DNA of 64,000 nucleotides, from the NCBI RefSeq assembly GCF_002940685.1, contig NZ_PNFP01000017.1:100837-164836 (forward strand). Direction: 5' to 3'. The position numbers were made by a program, and so were the translations under genes. Under the pieces are notes generated by a model, which made no database searches, was not told the DNA's origin, and saw only the letters and a program-made list of their open reading frames with translations. Shown in pieces: positions 8,284-17,491 of this stretch (the first letter of the stretch is position 1; each line of letters opens with the position of its first letter). The stretch comes from Ensifer adhaerens. Its GTDB lineage: Bacteria; Pseudomonadota; Alphaproteobacteria; Rhizobiales; Rhizobiaceae.

Positions 8284-10563
8284 CTACCGCGCATCGGCCA
8301 GGAACGACGCGACGTAAACGAGCGGCGCATTCCAGTTGATGGCGATTTCGTTGGACCCATAGGCTTCGATGTCGTCGACATAGCAGGTCTGCGGCGCGCA
8401 GCCGCGCAACCGCTCCCTGGCGATGTCGTCGACGAAGGTCGAGTTCGGACCGCCGGCAAGCGAGCCGACGGGCGGGTTTGGCAGCTGCGGATCGCGCTGG
8501 CGGGCATACCAGCGGCTGTGTTGGTTCTGCGGCGAGCGGCTGCCGTAGCCGGTCACATAGGAAAGCCCCATCGCGTTGCGTCCGAGAATGTAGTCCATGC
8601 CCTCGCGCGCGCCGTCGAGAAAAGTCCTCTCGCCCGAAAGGTCGAAGGCGGCCGACAGCACGACGATGTTCTGCAGCATCAACTGGTTCGATCCCCAGTC
8701 GTAGCGCCTGCTCTCCGGTCGGTAGACCAGGCCGAAGCTCTCGGCCTTTTGCACGGACAGCAGGCGCTGCGCCGCCGACAGCACCGAACTGCCGATCGCC
8801 TCGCGCTCTGCCGCAGGCAGGTCTTTGCCGTAGAGGGCCAGTTGCAGCCGCGCGAAGCCGGCGACGTTGCGCCAGTCGAAAGCGCCGCCGGGAGAAAGTA
8901 CATCTGCCGCCCACAGCGGCGAGGCGCGCAGGGTCTTGAGATATTCGCCGTTGCCGGTCGTCAGGTAGAGTTCGCTCGCCGCCCAGAAAAGCTCGTCGGA
9001 AATGCTGTCGTCGTCATAGTCCCCGCCGCCGCCATACCCGTCGGACTTTGGCGCAAGGAGCGCCGGATTGGCATTGGCCGCCACCCACGCCTTGCGCGCC
9101 GCCGAAAGCAGCCGTGCCGAGAACGTCGGGTTGTGCTCGGCAAAAAGCCGTGCGCCCTGGGCGGCGACCGCCGCGACGTCGAGCGTGGCCGCGGTCGAAG
9201 GGCGATAGAGCGCGCGCGGCTGCGGGTCGTCGCCCGGCAGCATCGGTGCGGCCGTCCAGGCCGTATCGTGGATCTTGTGGTGCACCATGCCGGCGAGCGG
9301 TTCACCGTCCGGGACCATCATCCGCAGCAGGAACTCCAGCTCCCAGCGCGCCTCGTCCAATATGTCCGGAAGGCCGTTGCCGTTTTCCGGAATGCGCGAC
9401 AGCCCGTCGCGCGTCACCGCCGACTTGGGCGCAAACGTCAGGCCGCGCTCGTAGGCGGCAAGCAGTTGGGCGGCTGCCAGCGCTCCGGTCACCGCATATT
9501 TGCCGTGGTCGCCGGCGTCGTACCAGCCACCCGTCACATCAAGCTGATAGGAACAGGACCAGCCGTCATAGAGCGCCCCGGCCTGCGCGCCGCCAAGGCA
9601 CGGAACCGCCTTGTCGCCCTGGTTCGGCGCGACGCCGACATGGCCGGCCGGCCGGGCATAGGCCTTGCCGGCGATCGCCGCCTTGATCTCGATCCCGCTT
9701 CTTTGCGGGTAGAACCAGGACAGCGCATCGACCCGCAGCCGCGCATAGAGATCCTCGCCGATCGAAAAACGGTCGCTCGCCCAGTCGCCGGACACGAGAC
9801 GATAGTCGTCTCCGGCGGTCTTGAAGGCGGAGAAGTCCGCAACCTGCGTTTCGACGCCTGCCGTCGGATCGAAGCCGTGCGGTTGCGTCTTGCCCTTGCC
9901 GACGATCCTGTCCTTGGAATCCAGCAGTTGAAAATCGATCGGTCGTTTCGCATCGGCGACAAAGGTCGCCCGCTTCGGGCCATCGGTCAGGTAGCCGAGC
10001 TGGTTGACGCGAATGGCCGGCCCTTCGGTCGCTCGCCGCGCCGCCGGCGAGGAAGCACCGGTTGCCACCAGCGAGATGTCGTCGAGGCAGACAAGGCCGC
10101 TGTCGCCGCCGCCGAGGGGAAACACGAGCTGGGCTTCATCCGGCTCCTGCCCCACCAATTCCGCCGAGAACAGGCTGCCCTCTGGCGTGGCTTCGATCGT
10201 GAACGCGTCGATCGTAGTCCAGGGATCGGCAGCCCGCTGCATCCTTGCCTGGACGCTGCGCGCCGGCTCGGCGACCACCTTCATCGACAGGCGATAGATA
10301 CGACCGGGCTCGAGCCTCAGACCGTTGGTGCCGATGAGCTGGCCCCAGGCTTCACCACCCCGCTCAACCTCGACGCAAAGCCGGCCCTTCTCGCGTGCAA
10401 GCGCCAGCCCGTCGCTCGCCCAGAACGTATCCTGTTCCTTGTCGAAGTGGCCGTCCGCGATCAGCTCGGTGCCTCTTGCCAGGCCCGGCAGGAAGAGCAC
10501 GGCAATCGCCGCGTGTGCTATCCCGAACCTCGACACGTTTCCAACCCCGCACTCACCGGCCAT
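8284..10563 (-). CDS. Secreted glycoside hydrolase family 9 (endoglucanase-type)
   Basis: A 759-residue exported enzyme. After a signal peptide (hydrophobic IAHAAIAVLFLPGLARG) come a CBM4/9-like beta-sandwich (about 33-165) and an Ig-like cellulase N-domain starting at IRVNQLGYLTDGPKRATFV (about 185-275). The GH9 catalytic domain runs to the C-terminus. The catalytic Asp pair is in GGWYDAGDHGKY (about 343-354), the conserved His in HSRWYARQ (about 682) and the acid Glu in IEAYGSNEIAINW (about 737). All key residues are present, so it should cleave beta-1,4-glucan or a related plant or bacterial polymer. It heads an operon with a Gfo/Idh/MocA gene. Confidence 0.9.
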   Translation of the reverse strand: MAGECGVGNVSRFGIAHAAIAVLFLPGLARGTELIADGHFDKEQDTFWASDGLALAREKGRLCVEVERGGEAWGQLIGTNGLRLEPGRIYRLSMKVVAEPARSVQARMQRAADPWTTIDAFTIEATPEGSLFSAELVGQEPDEAQLVFPLGGGDSGLVCLDDISLVATGASSPAARRATEGPAIRVNQLGYLTDGPKRATFVADAKRPIDFQLLDSKDRIVGKGKTQPHGFDPTAGVETQVADFSAFKTAGDDYRLVSGDWASDRFSIGEDLYARLRVDALSWFYPQRSGIEIKAAIAGKAYARPAGHVGVAPNQGDKAVPCLGGAQAGALYDGWSCSYQLDVTGGWYDAGDHGKYAVTGALAAAQLLAAYERGLTFAPKSAVTRDGLSRIPENGNGLPDILDEARWELEFLLRMMVPDGEPLAGMVHHKIHDTAWTAAPMLPGDDPQPRALYRPSTAATLDVAAVAAQGARLFAEHNPTFSARLLSAARKAWVAANANPALLAPKSDGYGGGGDYDDDSISDELFWAASELYLTTGNGEYLKTLRASPLWAADVLSPGGAFDWRNVAGFARLQLALYGKDLPAAEREAIGSSVLSAAQRLLSVQKAESFGLVYRPESRRYDWGSNQLMLQNIVVLSAAFDLSGERTFLDGAREGMDYILGRNAMGLSYVTGYGSRSPQNQHSRWYARQRDPQLPNPPVGSLAGGPNSTFVDDIARERLRGCAPQTCYVDDIEAYGSNEIAINWNAPLVYVASFLADAR

Positions 10564-10706
10564 TCAAGAGAGCGCCATGGAGCCGACAAGTCATGGCAGC
10601 AGAGCGTTGCCGCAAACAAGTTAAGCTTGAGAAAACATCCGGCCGCCCTGCGAAATTTCGCTGTCGCCCAGACCTGTCAAAGACCCCTCGCCGCACGGGC
10701 GCGAGG

Positions 10707-10735
10707 CTTGACGCGTCCCGGCGCCCTGATAGTTT
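10707..10735 (+). promoter_or_regulatory. Candidate promoter of the omega-aminotransferase gene
   Basis: CTTGAC (10707-10712), 17 nt, TAGTTT (10730-10735). The -35 hexamer is the ideal rhizobial sigma-70 form; the -10 is imperfect. It lies about 65 bp before the start codon. Confidence 0.45.
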
Positions 10736-10801
10736 GACCAAAGGGTAAAAATATGGGCGGCAGCACCGCCCTGACGACAAGAGAGACCGAGGAGAACTGG
10801 A

Positions 10802-12127
10802 ATGTCGAACCGCCTCAACACGCCGAACGACCTGCGCGCCTTCTGGATGCCGTTCACCGCGAACCGGCAGTTCAAGAAGGAACCGCGCCTGTTCGTCGGC
10901 GCCAAGGACATGTACTACACGACCCATGATGGCCGCACGGTACTGGACGGCACGGCGGGTCTGTGGTGCGTCAACGCCGGCCATTGTCGCCCGAAGATCA
11001 CCGAGGCGATCCGCGAGCAGGCGGGCGAACTCGACTATGCGCCGGCCTTCCAGCTTGGCCACCCCAAGGCCTTCGAACTGGCGAACCGCCTCGTCGATAT
11101 CGCCCCTGAAGGCATGAACCACGTTCTCTACACCAACTCCGGCTCGGAGTCGGTCGACACGGCGCTGAAGGTCGCGCTCGCCTACCACCGCGCCAAGGGC
11201 GACGGCGCGCGCTTCCGCCTGATCGGTCGCGAGCGCGGCTACCACGGCGTCAATTTCGGTGGCGTTTCCGTCGGCGGCATCGTCTCCAACCGCAAGATGT
11301 TCGGCACGCTTCTGACCGGCGTCGACCACATGCCGCATACCCATCTGCCCGGAAAGAACGCCTTTACCCGCGGCGAGCCGGAGCATGGCGGCGATATCGC
11401 GACCGAACTCGAGCGCATCGTCACGCTGCATGACGCCTCGACCATCGCCGCCGTCATCGTCGAGCCGGTAGCCGGCTCCACCGGCGTGCTGATCCCGCCG
11501 AAGGGCTACCTGCAGAAGCTGCGCGAGATCTGCACCAAGCACGGCATCCTGTTGATCTTCGATGAAGTGATCACCGGTTTCGGCCGCCTCGGCACGCCGT
11601 TCGCCGCGCAATATTTCGACGTCAAGCCCGACATCATCACCACGGCAAAGGGCCTCACCAACGGCGTCATCCCGATGGGCGCGGTCTTCGTCACCTCCGA
11701 GATCCATGATGCCTTCATGAATGGCCCGGAGCACATGATCGAGTTCTTCCACGGCTACACCTATTCCGGCAACCCGATCGCGTCCGCCGCAGCCCTCGGC
11801 ACGCTCGACACCTACAAGGAAGAAGGCCTGCTCACCCGTGCCGCCGAACTTGCACCCTATTGGGAAGACGGCCTGCATTCGCTGAAGGATTGCCCGAATG
11901 TCATCGACATTCGCAATCTCGGCCTGATCGGCGCGATCGAACTGCAGCCGATTGCCGGCGAGCCGACCAAGCGCGCCTTCTCCGCGTTCCTCAAGGCCTA
12001 TGAGAGCGGCCTGTTGATCCGCACCACCGGCGACATCATCGCGCTGTCGCCACCGCTGATCATCAGCAAGGCCCAGATCGACGAGCTCTTCGGCAAGCTG
12101 CGCGCCGTTCTCAACAGCAATATCTAA
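10802..12127 (+). CDS. Omega-amino acid:pyruvate aminotransferase (class III, PLP)
   Basis: A 441-residue class III aminotransferase. It contains the NSGSESVDTALK phosphate-binding segment (about residues 114-125), the FDEVITGFGR Asp region that holds PLP (about 257) and the Schiff-base lysine in TTAKGLTNG (about 282). The N-terminal FWMPFTANRQFK is typical of the beta-alanine/omega-amino acid:pyruvate transaminases. The likely reaction is beta-alanine or another omega-amine plus pyruvate giving a semialdehyde plus alanine. The ribosome site GAGGAG precedes the ATG. No semialdehyde dehydrogenase is adjacent. It may instead serve pyrimidine or taurine/polyamine catabolism. Confidence 0.85.
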   Translation: MSNRLNTPNDLRAFWMPFTANRQFKKEPRLFVGAKDMYYTTHDGRTVLDGTAGLWCVNAGHCRPKITEAIREQAGELDYAPAFQLGHPKAFELANRLVDIAPEGMNHVLYTNSGSESVDTALKVALAYHRAKGDGARFRLIGRERGYHGVNFGGVSVGGIVSNRKMFGTLLTGVDHMPHTHLPGKNAFTRGEPEHGGDIATELERIVTLHDASTIAAVIVEPVAGSTGVLIPPKGYLQKLREICTKHGILLIFDEVITGFGRLGTPFAAQYFDVKPDIITTAKGLTNGVIPMGAVFVTSEIHDAFMNGPEHMIEFFHGYTYSGNPIASAAALGTLDTYKEEGLLTRAAELAPYWEDGLHSLKDCPNVIDIRNLGLIGAIELQPIAGEPTKRAFSAFLKAYESGLLIRTTGDIIALSPPLIISKAQIDELFGKLRAVLNSNI

Positions 12128-12152
12128 GCAGGCCTCGTCGAGACCATCAGAG

Positions 12153-12178
12153 CCCTTTCCCCGGCGACGGGGAGAGGG
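12153..12178. repeat. Rhizobial CCCTCTCCCCG-type palindrome
   Basis: CCCTTTCCCCG (12153-12163), loop GCGA, CGGGGAGAGGG (12168-12178), with one mismatch in the 11-bp arms. It lies just after the aminotransferase stop. This short GC palindrome is common between genes in Rhizobiaceae and may also end transcription. Confidence 0.6.
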
Positions 12179-12260
12179 TTACTCTTATCTGCAACAATGA
12201 AACCAAGCGTCGTCCCGCCGACAGAGCATCCGGGACGCGTACAAGAACTGGAGTTGCCTC

Positions 12261-13958
12261 ATGTCCGAAGCGCTGGAACGCTATATCGATCAGGGCGTCG
12301 GACGCGAGCCGGCAGACATCGTTCTGAAGGGCGGACGCTTCTTCGACCTGGTGACCGGCGAACTTACCGCTTCGGACATTGCGATCTCGGGTGACCGCAT
12401 CGTCGGCACCTTCGGCAGCTATGAGGGTCGCGAGGAGATCGACATTTCCGGCCGCATCGTCGTGCCCGGCTTCATTGACACGCACCTGCACATCGAATCC
12501 TCGCTGGTGACGCCGCACGAGTTCGACCGCTGCGTCCTGCCGCTCGGGATCACCACCGTCGTCTGCGACCCGCACGAGATCGCCAACGTGCTCGGCACCG
12601 AAGGCATCCAGTTCTTCCTCGATTCCGCGCTCGAGACGATCATGGACATCCGCGTCCAGCTCTCCTCCTGCGTGCCGGCGACACATCTGGAAACCTCTGG
12701 CGCTGACCTGCCGATCGAAAGGCTCCTGCCCTTCCGCCATCATCCGAAGGTCATCGGCCTTGCCGAGTTCATGAATTTCCCTGGCGTCGTGCGCAAGGAC
12801 CCGGTCTGCCTCGCCAAGCTCGACGCCTTCCAGGGCGACCACATCGATGGCCATGCGCCGCTGCTGTCGGGCAAGGATCTGAACGGCTATCTTTCCGCCG
12901 GTATCCGCACCGATCATGAATGCACCAGCGCTGAAGAAGCCATGGAGAAGATCCGCAAGGGAATGCATATCCTCGTGCGCGAGGGCTCGGTCTCCAAGGA
13001 CCTGCATGCGCTGATGCCCATCATCACCGAGCGGCTGTCGCCGCACCTGGCGCTCTGCACCGATGATCGCAATCCGCTCGACATCGCCGAACAGGGTCAC
13101 CTCGACCACATGATCCGCACGGCGATCGCAGCCGGCGTCGAGCCACTGGCGATCTATCGCGCCGCCTCGATCTCGGCCGCCCGCGCTTTCGGGCTGCGCG
13201 ACCGCGGCTTGGTCGCGCCCGGCTGGCGCGCCGATCTCGTCGTCATCGACAGCCTGGAAAACTGCAAGGCCGAAACGGTGTTCTCCGGTGGTCGCCGCGT
13301 CACCGACGCGCTCTTTGCCACCCGCAAGCCGGTCGCCCCCGTCGGGCTCGACAGCGTCAAGGCGGGCCAAGTCCATGCCAGCGCCTTCGGCATTCCGGTC
13401 GCCGATGGCGATACCTCGGTCATCGGCGTTCTGCCCGGCAAGATCATCACCGAGCACCGCCGCTACCGCCTGCCCGCAGTTGGCAACCAGACCGGCGTCG
13501 ATCTCGGCCGCGACATCATCAAGGTCGCGGTCATCGAGCGCCACGGCCTAAACGGCAACCATGCCAACGGCTTCGTGCAGGGCTTCGGGCTGAAGACGGG
13601 CGCGATTGCTTCGACCGTCGGCCATGACAGCCACAACATCTGCGTCGTCGGCGTCAACGACGAGGACATGGCGATCGCCGCCAACCGGCTCGGTGAAATC
13701 AAGGGCGGCTTCGTCGTCGTCGAAAATGGCCAGGTGACGGGCGAGATCGCGCTGCCGGTCGCGGGCCTGATGAGCCTTGAGCCCTATGAGAGCGTGCGCG
13801 ATACACTGCACCACCTGCGTCACGCCGCCTTCGCGCTTGGCGCAACGCTGGAGGAACCGTTCCTGCAGCTCGCCTTCCTGCCGCTGCCCGTCATCCCGCA
13901 CCTGAAGATCTCCGACCGCGGGCTGGTCGATGTCGACAAGTTCATGCTGATCGGGTGA
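12261..13958 (+). CDS. ade: Adenine deaminase
   Basis: Converts adenine to hypoxanthine and ammonia, feeding purine breakdown. The 565-residue amidohydrolase has the metal-binding motif DTHLHIESS (about residues 73-81), then [15 protein letters not shown] (about 97-111) and the Asp of CTDDRNPLD (about 266-274). The long C-terminal domain ([12 protein letters not shown]) is typical of bacterial Ade enzymes and absent from adenosine deaminases. The start ATG follows GGAG about 9 nt upstream. It stands apart from the main purine cluster of this window (31-42 kb) but supplies its substrate. Confidence 0.93.
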   Translation: MSEALERYIDQGVGREPADIVLKGGRFFDLVTGELTASDIAISGDRIVGTFGSYEGREEIDISGRIVVPGFIDTHLHIESSLVTPHEFDRCVLPLGITTVVCDPHEIANVLGTEGIQFFLDSALETIMDIRVQLSSCVPATHLETSGADLPIERLLPFRHHPKVIGLAEFMNFPGVVRKDPVCLAKLDAFQGDHIDGHAPLLSGKDLNGYLSAGIRTDHECTSAEEAMEKIRKGMHILVREGSVSKDLHALMPIITERLSPHLALCTDDRNPLDIAEQGHLDHMIRTAIAAGVEPLAIYRAASISAARAFGLRDRGLVAPGWRADLVVIDSLENCKAETVFSGGRRVTDALFATRKPVAPVGLDSVKAGQVHASAFGIPVADGDTSVIGVLPGKIITEHRRYRLPAVGNQTGVDLGRDIIKVAVIERHGLNGNHANGFVQGFGLKTGAIASTVGHDSHNICVVGVNDEDMAIAANRLGEIKGGFVVVENGQVTGEIALPVAGLMSLEPYESVRDTLHHLRHAAFALGATLEEPFLQLAFLPLPVIPHLKISDRGLVDVDKFMLIG

Positions 13959-13971
13959 TTGGCGGCAGCGC

Positions 13972-14436
13972 TCAGTTGTCCGCCACGGCGGGCGCCAGTT
14001 CCTTGCGGAAATAGACGACGCGCTCGGTCTCCTCGAAGCCGAGCGCCATGTGCAAGCTCTGGCTCCTGAGATTGTCGCTCGCCGTGTCGGAGGCAAGCTC
14101 CTGGCAGCCCTGGGCCGTCGCCCAGCGTTCCACCGCCGTGATCAGCGCGCGTGCCACGCCGCGTCGGCGATAGGCCGGCAACACGTAGATCCCCTCGAGG
14201 AAGCCGACCGGCGAGGTCTCGCAACCGTTGACGTAATCGCGGCGGATCGACGCTTCGGCAAAGCCGGCAGCGACGCCTGCTTCGTCCTCGCAAAGGAAAG
14301 AGGCATAGCGATCGCTCTCGGCAAGCGCGGATTCAACCTCGGCGCGATGATCCGCAGCCGGCGTATCCGGCCAGAGCGCCAGACGCATCTCGACCCAGCG
14401 GCCGATGGTTTCGGCATCCATCAACAAAACGCGCAT
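13972..14436 (-). CDS. AAC(6')-like GNAT acetyltransferase
   Basis: A 154-residue GNAT enzyme. RRDYVNGCETSPVGFLEGIY, YRRRGVARALI (acetyl-CoA binding, about residues 90-100) and ELASDTASDN followed by GFEETERVVYFRK are the characteristic blocks of aminoglycoside 6'-N-acetyltransferases. It therefore could acetylate aminoglycosides, although chromosomal members often have other amine substrates. Its ATG overlaps the alpha-glucosidase stop (TGATG), so translation is coupled to that gene. An internal Met at residue 6 is a possible start. Confidence 0.8.
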   Translation of the reverse strand: MRVLLMDAETIGRWVEMRLALWPDTPAADHRAEVESALAESDRYASFLCEDEAGVAAGFAEASIRRDYVNGCETSPVGFLEGIYVLPAYRRRGVARALITAVERWATAQGCQELASDTASDNLRSQSLHMALGFEETERVVYFRKELAPAVADN

Positions 14437-16073
14437 CAGAACTTTCCTGAAAAGGCCGACAATCCGGCAAGCTTGATGCTAGCGGCTTCCAGCCGCGCCG
14501 GATATCCGGGCAAATCCAGGGGCTCCACCGCCGCCGGCGCCAGAAACTCCTGGGGCTCGCGGGTCAGGTTGAAGACGAAGAGCAGCCGCTCGCCGTCTTT
14601 CTCGCGAACAAAGGCCAGGAGATCGCTGTTCGTGTCGAGGAACCGCATCGTGCCGTCGCTGAGTGCCGGCTGCGACCGGCGGAAAGCAAGCGTCGCGCGA
14701 TAGTGATCGAGCACCGCGTCGCCCGTTTGCTGCGTGTCGACCGACAGGCGCCGATGGTCCTCGGGCACTGGCAGCCACGGCTTTCCCCGTGAGAAGCCGG
14801 CATTCGCCGCCCCCTCTTCCCAGACCATCGGCGTGCGGCAGCCGTCACGGCCCTTGTAGGAGGGCCAGAAGCGGATGCCATAGGGATCGCGCAGGTCTTC
14901 AAACGCAAGCTCGGCCTCCGGCAGTCCCAGTTCCTCGCCCTGATAAAGGCAGATCGAGCCGCGCAGGCTGGAAAGCAGCGTGATCGCCAGCCGTGCCACC
15001 CTCTCCCGCTCCGCTTCGTTGCGGGCAAAGCGGCTGACATGGCGCGTCACGTCGTGGTTGGAGAAGGCCCAGCAGACCCAACCGTCGGTGACGGCCTTCT
15101 GAAAATTCTCGACGCAGCGGCGGATATGGGTCGCGGTGAAGTCCGGGCCCAGGAGGTCAAAGGTGTAGCACATGTTGAGCTTGTCGCCGCCGCCGGTATA
15201 GGCGGCGACCGTCTTCAGCGAGCGGGCGCCGTCGCCCACCTCGCCGACGGTCATGCGGCCTTCGTAGCGATCGAGCAGCGCCCGGAAGCGCTGGAGGAAG
15301 GCAATGTTTTCCGGCTGGCTCTTGTCGTAGAGATGATCCTGCATGCCGTAGGGGTTCACATCAGGCGCATCGTTGCTGGTGGCATCCGGATCGGGAATGA
15401 GCGGTGGGTTGTCGCGCAGGCGCTTGTCGTGGAAGTAGAAGTTCACCGTATCGAGCCGGAAGCCGTCGACGCCGCGGTCGAGCCAGAAGCGCGCGGCATC
15501 AAGCACCGCATCCTGAACTTCGGGATTGTGGAAATTCAGGTCCGGCTGCGAGCCCAGGAAGTTGTGCATGCAATACTGCTTGCGCACCCCGTCCCACTCC
15601 CAGGCAGGACCGCCGAAGATCGACAGCCAGTTGTTGGGCGCTGTGCCGTCCGGCTTCGGATCGGCCCAGACATACCAGTCCGCCTTCCCGTTCGTTCGGT
15701 TCGAGCGGCTCTCGACGAACCAGGGATGGCGATCGGCGGTGTGGGAGATCACCTGGTCGATGATCACTTTCAGGCCGAGGCGGTGCGCCTCGCCAAGCAT
15801 CTCGTCGAAATCGGCGAGTGTTCCGAACATCGGATCGACGTCGCAATAGTCCGACACGTCATAGCCCATGTCGGCCTGTGGCGAGGTGAAGAACGGCGAC
15901 AGCCAGATCGCGTCGACGCCGAGCGCGGCGATATGCGACAGCCTGCGGGTGACGCCCTTGAGATCGCCGATGCCGTCGTCGTCGGTATCCTGGAAGGAGC
16001 GCGGATAGACCTGATAGATCACCGCGCCGCGCCACCAGTCGTTGCTCGATACCTTGAGAGACGCCAACGCCAT
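14436..16073 (-). CDS. Alpha-glucosidase, GH13 family
   Basis: A 545-residue cytoplasmic alpha-amylase-superfamily enzyme without signal peptide. It hydrolyses alpha-glucosides such as maltose, sucrose, trehalose or isomaltose. The barrel starts at WWRGAVIYQVYPRSF. Conserved region II, GFRLDTVN, contains the nucleophile Asp (about residue 209). VGEVGD provides the acid Glu (about 278) and FSNHDVTRH the third Asp (about 342). It resembles Sinorhizobium AglA. However, the aglEFG transport genes that normally precede aglA are absent here, so I leave the symbol blank. A LacI-type palindrome lies 58 bp upstream of the start. Confidence 0.88.
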   Translation of the reverse strand: MALASLKVSSNDWWRGAVIYQVYPRSFQDTDDDGIGDLKGVTRRLSHIAALGVDAIWLSPFFTSPQADMGYDVSDYCDVDPMFGTLADFDEMLGEAHRLGLKVIIDQVISHTADRHPWFVESRSNRTNGKADWYVWADPKPDGTAPNNWLSIFGGPAWEWDGVRKQYCMHNFLGSQPDLNFHNPEVQDAVLDAARFWLDRGVDGFRLDTVNFYFHDKRLRDNPPLIPDPDATSNDAPDVNPYGMQDHLYDKSQPENIAFLQRFRALLDRYEGRMTVGEVGDGARSLKTVAAYTGGGDKLNMCYTFDLLGPDFTATHIRRCVENFQKAVTDGWVCWAFSNHDVTRHVSRFARNEAERERVARLAITLLSSLRGSICLYQGEELGLPEAELAFEDLRDPYGIRFWPSYKGRDGCRTPMVWEEGAANAGFSRGKPWLPVPEDHRRLSVDTQQTGDAVLDHYRATLAFRRSQPALSDGTMRFLDTNSDLLAFVREKDGERLLFVFNLTREPQEFLAPAAVEPLDLPGYPARLEAASIKLAGLSAFSGKF

Positions 16074-16130
16074 GAATGCCCCCTTGAAGACGATCCGTCG
16101 GACAAAGGTGTAGCGTTGCCCGGAACCTGA

Positions 16131-16145
16131 GTAAACGCTGTTTAC
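16131..16145. promoter_or_regulatory. Candidate LacI-family operator between alpha-glucosidase and kdgK
   Basis: GTAAAC-GCT-GTTTAC is a perfect inverted repeat in the 177-bp gap between two divergent carbohydrate genes. The form and length fit LacI/GalR repressors, which commonly control alpha-glucoside genes. No such regulator is encoded nearby. Confidence 0.45.
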
Positions 16146-16250
16146 CGCCTCATGCTCGGCATGTCCGAGACCGTCTGGAAACTATCTCTTGCCGAGAACG
16201 ATCGAGACCCTTATCCCGTCTCAGGCGAAATCTTGTGAGGAGAAAAGTCG

Positions 16251-17168
16251 TTGGCCGGAAAGATGCTTGCGATCGGGGAGTGCATGGTCGAACTCATGCA
16301 GGCTGAAGGCGGGCTCTTGCGAAAAGGCTACGCCGGCGACACCTTCAACGCCGCGTACTACGCGCGGCTGTTCATGCCGGCTGGCTGGACCGTCGCCTAT
16401 TGCTCCGCCGTCGGCACCGATACGGTCTCGGACGAAATGCTGGCCTTCATGGCGGAAAAGCAGATCGACACGTCTGCCGTGCGCCGCATCGAGAACCGTT
16501 CCGCCGGCCTCTACATGATCCACCTGAAGGACGGCGAGCGCAGCTTCTCCTACTGGCGCTCGCACTCGGCTGCCAAGCTGCTTGCCGATGATGCCGAGCA
16601 CCTCAGACGCGCGATCGAAAGCTCCGACCTCATTCTCTTTTCCGGCATCACGCTGGCAATCCTTGCACCCGATGCCATAGAAACGCTGCTGTCGGAACTG
16701 CGCCGCGCCAAGGCTGCAGGGAAGACGGTGGTCTTCGACCCGAACATTCGCCCGCGTCTCTGGGACGATGCCGCGCGCATGCGCCGCACGCTGACCGACG
16801 GTGCCCGCGCCGCCACCCTGGTGATGCCGAGCTTCGACGACGAGATGACCCATTTCGGCGATGCTTCGATCGACGCGACGATTGCCCGTTACAAGAGCCT
16901 GGGCGCCACCAACCTCGTCGTCAAGGATGGCGAGAAGGGTGTGACGCTCGCCTTCGGCGATGCCCCAGTCGAGCATGTGCCGGCGACCCCGGTCGAGCAC
17001 GTCGTCGATACGACCAGCGCCGGCGATAGCTTCAACGGTGCCTTCGTCTCCCGCCTGGTGGCAGGCGACAAGCCAGCCCAGGCCGCCGCCTTTGCGGCAA
17101 GCGTCGCTGCCGGCGTCATCGGGCACCATGGCGCACTGGTGGCGAAAGAGAAGCTGCCGGCGGCCTGA
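16251..17168 (+). CDS. kdgK: 2-dehydro-3-deoxygluconokinase, PfkB family
   Basis: Phosphorylates 2-keto-3-deoxygluconate to KDPG with ATP, in uronate and Entner-Doudoroff-type metabolism. The 305-residue PfkB kinase begins LAIGECMVELMQ. It has the substrate motif GDTFNAAYYARL (about residues 29-40) and the catalytic signature DTTSAGDSFNGAF (about 250-262) with the base Asp in GDSF. Start choice: GAGGAG at 16237-16242 is 8 nt before the TTG at 16251 and too far from the ATG at 16263, so a TTG start is preferred. It is divergent from the alpha-glucosidase. Confidence 0.88.
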   Translation: MAGKMLAIGECMVELMQAEGGLLRKGYAGDTFNAAYYARLFMPAGWTVAYCSAVGTDTVSDEMLAFMAEKQIDTSAVRRIENRSAGLYMIHLKDGERSFSYWRSHSAAKLLADDAEHLRRAIESSDLILFSGITLAILAPDAIETLLSELRRAKAAGKTVVFDPNIRPRLWDDAARMRRTLTDGARAATLVMPSFDDEMTHFGDASIDATIARYKSLGATNLVVKDGEKGVTLAFGDAPVEHVPATPVEHVVDTTSAGDSFNGAFVSRLVAGDKPAQAAAFAASVAAGVIGHHGALVAKEKLPAA

Positions 17169-17262
17169 GTGGCCGTGGGAAGCGCCTAGAGATCTTTGTC
17201 ACACGACTGACCAAGATGTCGCTGGTCGTTGTTTATTGGAAGGCCGTCGCGCCACCCAACAT

Positions 17263-17384
17263 CTCCGTCATTCCTGTGCTTGTCACAGGAATCCAGTCAG
17301 CCCAAGTCCTTGGGCTGAAAGAGTCCTTTGATCCGACGGGCGTCGGATCGCTGGATCCCCGCCACAAGGGCGACGATGACGGAG
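17263..17384. repeat. Mosaic intergenic palindromic element
   Basis: Outer arms starting CTCCGTCATTCCTG (17263) and ending CGATGACGGAG (17384) are imperfect inverted copies about 34 bp long, including ATCCAG/CTGGAT. Inside are two more palindromes: around CAGCCCAAGTCCTTGGGCTG (near 17298-17317) and GATCCGACGGGCGTCGGATC (near 17330-17349). The whole could fold into one long branched hairpin. The composite design is that of the mosaic palindromes known from rhizobial intergenic regions. Confidence 0.7.
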
Positions 17385-17445
17385 AGCGGAACGAACCTCT
17401 CGCGCCAAACCATCTCAACGTTTGTCAGCGGCCTGGCGGCCTACC

Positions 17446-17490
17446 GCAATTCCGGACGGAAAACCGCTACGCACTTTTCCTGGAAGTTGC
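17446..17490 (-). repeat. Hairpin repeat, copy 1, at the der stop codon
   Basis: On the plus strand GCAATTCCGGACGGAAAACC, then GCTACGCAC, then TTTTCCTGGAAGTTGC. GGAAAA pairs with TTTTCC and ATTCC with GGAA. It begins 1 nt after the der stop codon; read on the minus strand TAAAGCA opens both the stop and the element. The five other related copies are at 19052, 19107, 28328, 40522 and 53235. Confidence 0.75.
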
Positions 17491-17491
17491 T

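Larger units (their letters stand above)
17169..17491. other. Gene-free stretch with two repeat elements
   Basis: The gap between convergent kdgK and der contains no convincing gene. It holds the mosaic palindrome at 17263-17384 and the hairpin repeat at 17446-17490. Confidence 0.7.

Noticed and set aside
7198..10737. A 1179-codon open frame on the plus strand
   Set aside because: It is antisense to the GH9 and MocA-type genes, whose protein families and catalytic motifs are certain. Long shadow frames are common at this GC content.
13972..14436. Acquired antibiotic-resistance gene
   Set aside because: Although AAC(6')-like, it sits in a chromosomal context with native composition and no mobile element, so an acquired resistance role is not supported.
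14436..16073. aglA of a complete aglEFGAK operon
   Set aside because: The transport genes and aglR are absent on both sides, so only the enzyme family can be claimed.
17263..17384. Insertion sequence or CRISPR-like repeat
   Set aside because: It has no transposase frame, no target-site duplication that I can see, and no regular spacers. It fits a palindromic intergenic element better.
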